Part shown: positions 16,214 through 17,852 of the stretch, one piece after another | How positions within the stretch are numbered: the stretch's first letter is position 1 | Layout of the letters: each line of letters begins with the position of its first letter | Source of the DNA: an uncultured Clostridia bacterium | Lineage (GTDB): Bacteria; Bacillota; Clostridia; Oscillospirales; Butyricicoccaceae | Direction of reading: 5' to 3' | Length of the DNA stretch: 17,852 nt | Assembly (NCBI GenBank): GCA_910589115.1 | Contig: CAJUSB010000068.1 | Span: 1-17,852, forward strand | Notes under the pieces: generated by a model | Database searches by the model: none | The model's input: the letters and a program-made list of their open reading frames with translations, nothing else | Told to the model about the DNA's origin: nothing | Program-made: the position numbers and the translations under genes

Positions 16214-17185
16214 ATGCGAGTACCTAATCTTTACATAATTATCCCTTGCTATAACGAACACGAAGTGCTGCCAATTACAAGCAAGCAATTTTTAGACAAG
16301 CTGAAACAGCTGATTCAAGCGGATAAGATTTTGGAGAACAGCAGAATACTTCTTGTCGATGATGGCAGCAGGGATAATACCTGGGAGATTATTTGCGAAT
16401 TGGCGGCGAGGGATGAACACTTTGCCGGAATCCGCCAAAGCCGCAACTACGGGCACCAGAATGCGGTGCTTGCCGGATTGATGGAAGCGAAGGATCGCTG
16501 TGATATTACTATTTCCATTGACTGTGACGGACAGGATGATATAAATGCGATGGATCACATGATTGAGCTGTATCAGAAAGGAAACGAAGTGGTCTATGGT
16601 GTACGTGATAACCGTGATTCTGACACATTTTTCAAACGCTTTACCGCAGAAAACTTTTATAAGATGATGAAGTGGATGGGTGTCGAAAGTGTATTCAACC
16701 ATGCCGATTACCGATTGCTCTCTTCGAAAGTACTGCAATCCTTTTCGGAGTTTCAGGAAGTCAATCTGTTTTTGCGGGGGATGATCCCGCTGGTTGGATA
16801 TCCGAGTGCGGCTGCGTATTATGCGCGGAGAGAACGGATTGCCGGAGAAAGCCATTATCCGCTCCGAAAAATGCTGGCGCTTGCTATAGACGGCATCACC
16901 AGTTTATCTGTCAAGCCGATTCGGCTGATTACAGGGGTGGGAATATTTGCGGCCATCATCGGTTTCCTGGGAATTCTCTGGTCAATCTTTAATGTAGTAT
17001 TTGCGCAAACGGTGGCCGGTTGGGCGAGTATGACCTGTATGATATGCTTTATGGGCGGTGTACAGCTGCTTTCTTTGGGGATTATCGGCGAATACATTGG
17101 CAAAATCTATATGGAAACCAAGCATCGTCCACGCTATATTATAAGTGAAAGAACAGAAAACATGGACGTGAATGCAGGCGGATAA
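16214..17185 (+). CDS. gtrB: GtrB-type polyprenyl-phosphate glycosyltransferase
   Basis: A 323-residue family 2 transferase that attaches a sugar, often glucose or GlcNAc, to polyprenyl phosphate on the inner face of the membrane. Seen: YIIIPCYNEHEVLP (7-20), LLVDDGSRDNTW (46-57) with D49-D50, SRNYGHQNAVLAGL (76-89), the metal site SIDCDGQDD (101-109), FNHADYRLLS (161-170), and the RxRxxGESHYPLRK-type motif (205-219) that binds the lipid phosphate. Two spans close the protein (about 236-258 and 270-292). GtrB, GacI and CsbB proteins share this layout. AAAGGAA (16201-16207) lies 6 bases before the ATG. It is the last gene of the operon and would feed the upstream GT-C-like protein. No GtrA-type flippase is in the window. 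The donor sugar cannot be told from sequence. Confidence 0.92.
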   Translation: MRVPNLYIIIPCYNEHEVLPITSKQFLDKLKQLIQADKILENSRILLVDDGSRDNTWEIICELAARDEHFAGIRQSRNYGHQNAVLAGLMEAKDRCDITISIDCDGQDDINAMDHMIELYQKGNEVVYGVRDNRDSDTFFKRFTAENFYKMMKWMGVESVFNHADYRLLSSKVLQSFSEFQEVNLFLRGMIPLVGYPSAAAYYARRERIAGESHYPLRKMLALAIDGITSLSVKPIRLITGVGIFAAIIGFLGILWSIFNVVFAQTVAGWASMTCMICFMGGVQLLSLGIIGEYIGKIYMETKHRPRYIISERTENMDVNAGG

Positions 17186-17391
17186 AAGATATTTGGGAAT
17201 TAGCCATAACCGGGGACAAAGTGGAATTAGAGCGGCATACGTGCCGCGTAACGGCGATTTTTGGTGGTTTTCATAACATTCCATCTCGGTATGACGGATA
17301 TTCTTCTCAAAGCTGTCCCTGTTTCGAGGGAACTTTAGCAGCATGAAGTGTGGGGCAAATTGGTTTTTATAAATCCGTTGCGTGGTGATGC
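17186..17391 (+). other. Long 3' region before the terminator
   Basis: About 206 bases with no credible gene, probably transcribed as the 3' untranslated region of the operon. It contains a perfect hairpin GCGGCA-TACG-TGCCGC (17232-17247) with a UACG tetraloop in RNA, a very stable type; an alternative pairing GCCG/CGGC lies just downstream. A run of five T (17259-17263) follows 11 bases after the stem, too far for a standard terminator. An open frame exists on the minus strand but it overlaps the 3' end of gtrB and has no ribosome binding site. Confidence 0.35.
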
Positions 17392-17435
17392 AAGCCCGTG
17401 AAAACGACTTAAAGAACGTTTTCACGGGCTTTTAT
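17392..17435 (+). terminator. Intrinsic terminator of the operon
   Basis: A perfect 15-bp stem AAGCCCGTGAAAACG (17392-17406) pairs with CGTTTTCACGGGCTT (17417-17431) across a 10-base loop, followed directly by TTTAT on the plus strand. The stem is GC-rich at the base. It lies about 207 bases after the gtrB stop. There is no T run on the other side, so it acts on plus-strand transcription. Confidence 0.85.
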
Positions 17436-17561
17436 AGCACTGTGCCCTTCCCGGTTTAGCGGATAATAAAAAGGCAAGAAAAACAGAACGAAACGAAAGA
17501 TATCTTGAGGGTACGCTCTCAGGCAGCAGGAGGCACAAATAAGGATTGTGCGAAAGCGTCA

Positions 17562-17671
17562 GGAGAACGCCAGTCAGTGAATTCGCCTGACGTGCGGCGA
17601 AGCCGCCCTTTCAGGCGAGGATTCTGGAAACGTCAAAACAAGGCTTACGGTACATTCACAAGTACCTACTC
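17562..17671 (+). repeat. Structured dispersed repeat, right copy
   Basis: Matches the minus strand of 111-236. The fold is kept: TCGCCTGA (17583-17590) pairs with TCAGGCGA (17611-17618) around a GCGGC-GAA-GCCGC hairpin (17594-17606). Compared with the left copy, the base of the outer stem changes from C:G to T:A on both arms, a compensating change, and the hairpin loop changes while its stem does not. Upstream, CGTCAGG (17557-17563) could pair instead with CCTGACG (17586-17592), excluding the main stem; this alternative is not conserved in the left copy. The rest of 17436-17836 holds nothing that I recognise. Confidence 0.7.
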
Positions 17672-17836
17672 TGCGGGAAAGAGAAAGGTCTCGGGACAAA
17701 AATGTCGGGTTTGTCAGGAGATTTGTGTAAAAAAGCAAGCAGGGAATTATAGCAGAAAGGATAGATTTCGAGGCTGAATAATTAACTGTGTAAATGTCAA
17801 TAATATCCATATTGAAAGAAATAAAGGAGAAAAGGC

Positions 17837-17852
17837 ATGAAAACAGTAAGAA
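17837..17852 (+). CDS. Start of a gene cut by the window end
   Basis: AAGGAG (17824-17829) lies 7 bases before an ATG, and the visible codons read MKTVR. The site and spacing are those of a real start. Five residues do not allow a product call. Some UTP-glucose-1-phosphate uridylyltransferases begin similarly and would suit the context, but that is only a guess. Confidence 0.45.

Noticed and set aside
16982..17425. A 147-codon open frame on the minus strand
   Set aside because: It overlaps the end of gtrB antisense and runs through the terminator stem; there is no ribosome binding site.
17557..17592. Riboswitch-like alternative pairing upstream of the right repeat
   Set aside because: CGTCAGG could pair with CCTGACG in place of the main stem, but the left copy lacks the partner sequence, so no conserved switch can be claimed.
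17505..17777. A 90-codon open frame on the plus strand downstream of the terminator
   Set aside because: It crosses the structured repeat, has basic, low-quality composition and no convincing ribosome binding site. The YGTFTS peptide shared with the left copy reflects repeat identity, not a conserved protein, because small gaps break the shared frame.
1..17852. CRISPR array, tRNA or rRNA
   Set aside because: No regularly spaced direct repeats, and no cloverleaf or conserved rRNA segment was seen on either strand.

Overview
The window looks like chromosome of a Gram-positive Clostridia member, most likely of the Oscillospirales/Ruminococcaceae type. The reasons are AGGAGG-like ribosome binding sites before most genes, a rhamnan cell-wall polysaccharide locus exported by an ABC transporter, a short Clostridia-style tyrosine integrase, and moderate GC. 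The taxonomic call is an inference; no rRNA or housekeeping marker is present.

Layout. Bases 1-876 are a degraded boundary: one copy of a structured dispersed repeat (111-236) and an internally deleted insertion-sequence relic (about 294-868, with terminal inverted repeats and a 7-base direct repeat) that landed exactly on the stop codon of the next gene. Bases 869-1441 (minus) encode a short, apparently intact tyrosine recombinase. A 269-base divergent control region follows. From 1711 rightwards all genes are on the plus strand, mostly with overlaps or gaps under 30 bases, so they look like one long operon to 17185. A perfect 15-bp terminator hairpin lies at 17392-17435. Beyond it are a second, inverted copy of the dispersed repeat (17562-17671) and the first codons of another gene (17837, cut by the window end).

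The operon reads: integrase-fold protein that has lost its catalytic residues; rmlA, rmlC, rmlB (dTDP-L-rhamnose synthesis); a family 2 glycosyltransferase; rmlD; wzm and a short wzt (ABC exporter); an NAD-dependent sugar epimerase/reductase; a two-domain RgpF-type rhamnan glycosyltransferase; an MBOAT acyltransferase with its SGNH (AlgJ/AlgX-like) partner; a small exported protein of unknown function; a multi-pass GT-C-like membrane protein; and a GtrB-type polyprenyl-phosphate glycosyltransferase.

Together these suggest that rhamnose is activated as dTDP-L-rhamnose, polymerised on a lipid carrier in the cytoplasm, and flipped by Wzm/Wzt. The chain would then be decorated outside the membrane with acyl groups (MBOAT/SGNH) and with a sugar side group (GtrB makes polyprenyl-P-sugar, the GT-C protein transfers it). 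No dedicated flippase for the side-chain donor, no ligase and no lipid-primer transferase are in the window. Base composition falls visibly from about 12,600 onward, so the decoration genes may have a different origin from the rhamnan core.

The most notable features are the catalytically dead integrase as first gene of a polysaccharide operon, facing an intact integrase across a control region with inverted repeats, and the inverted structured repeats that bracket the whole locus.
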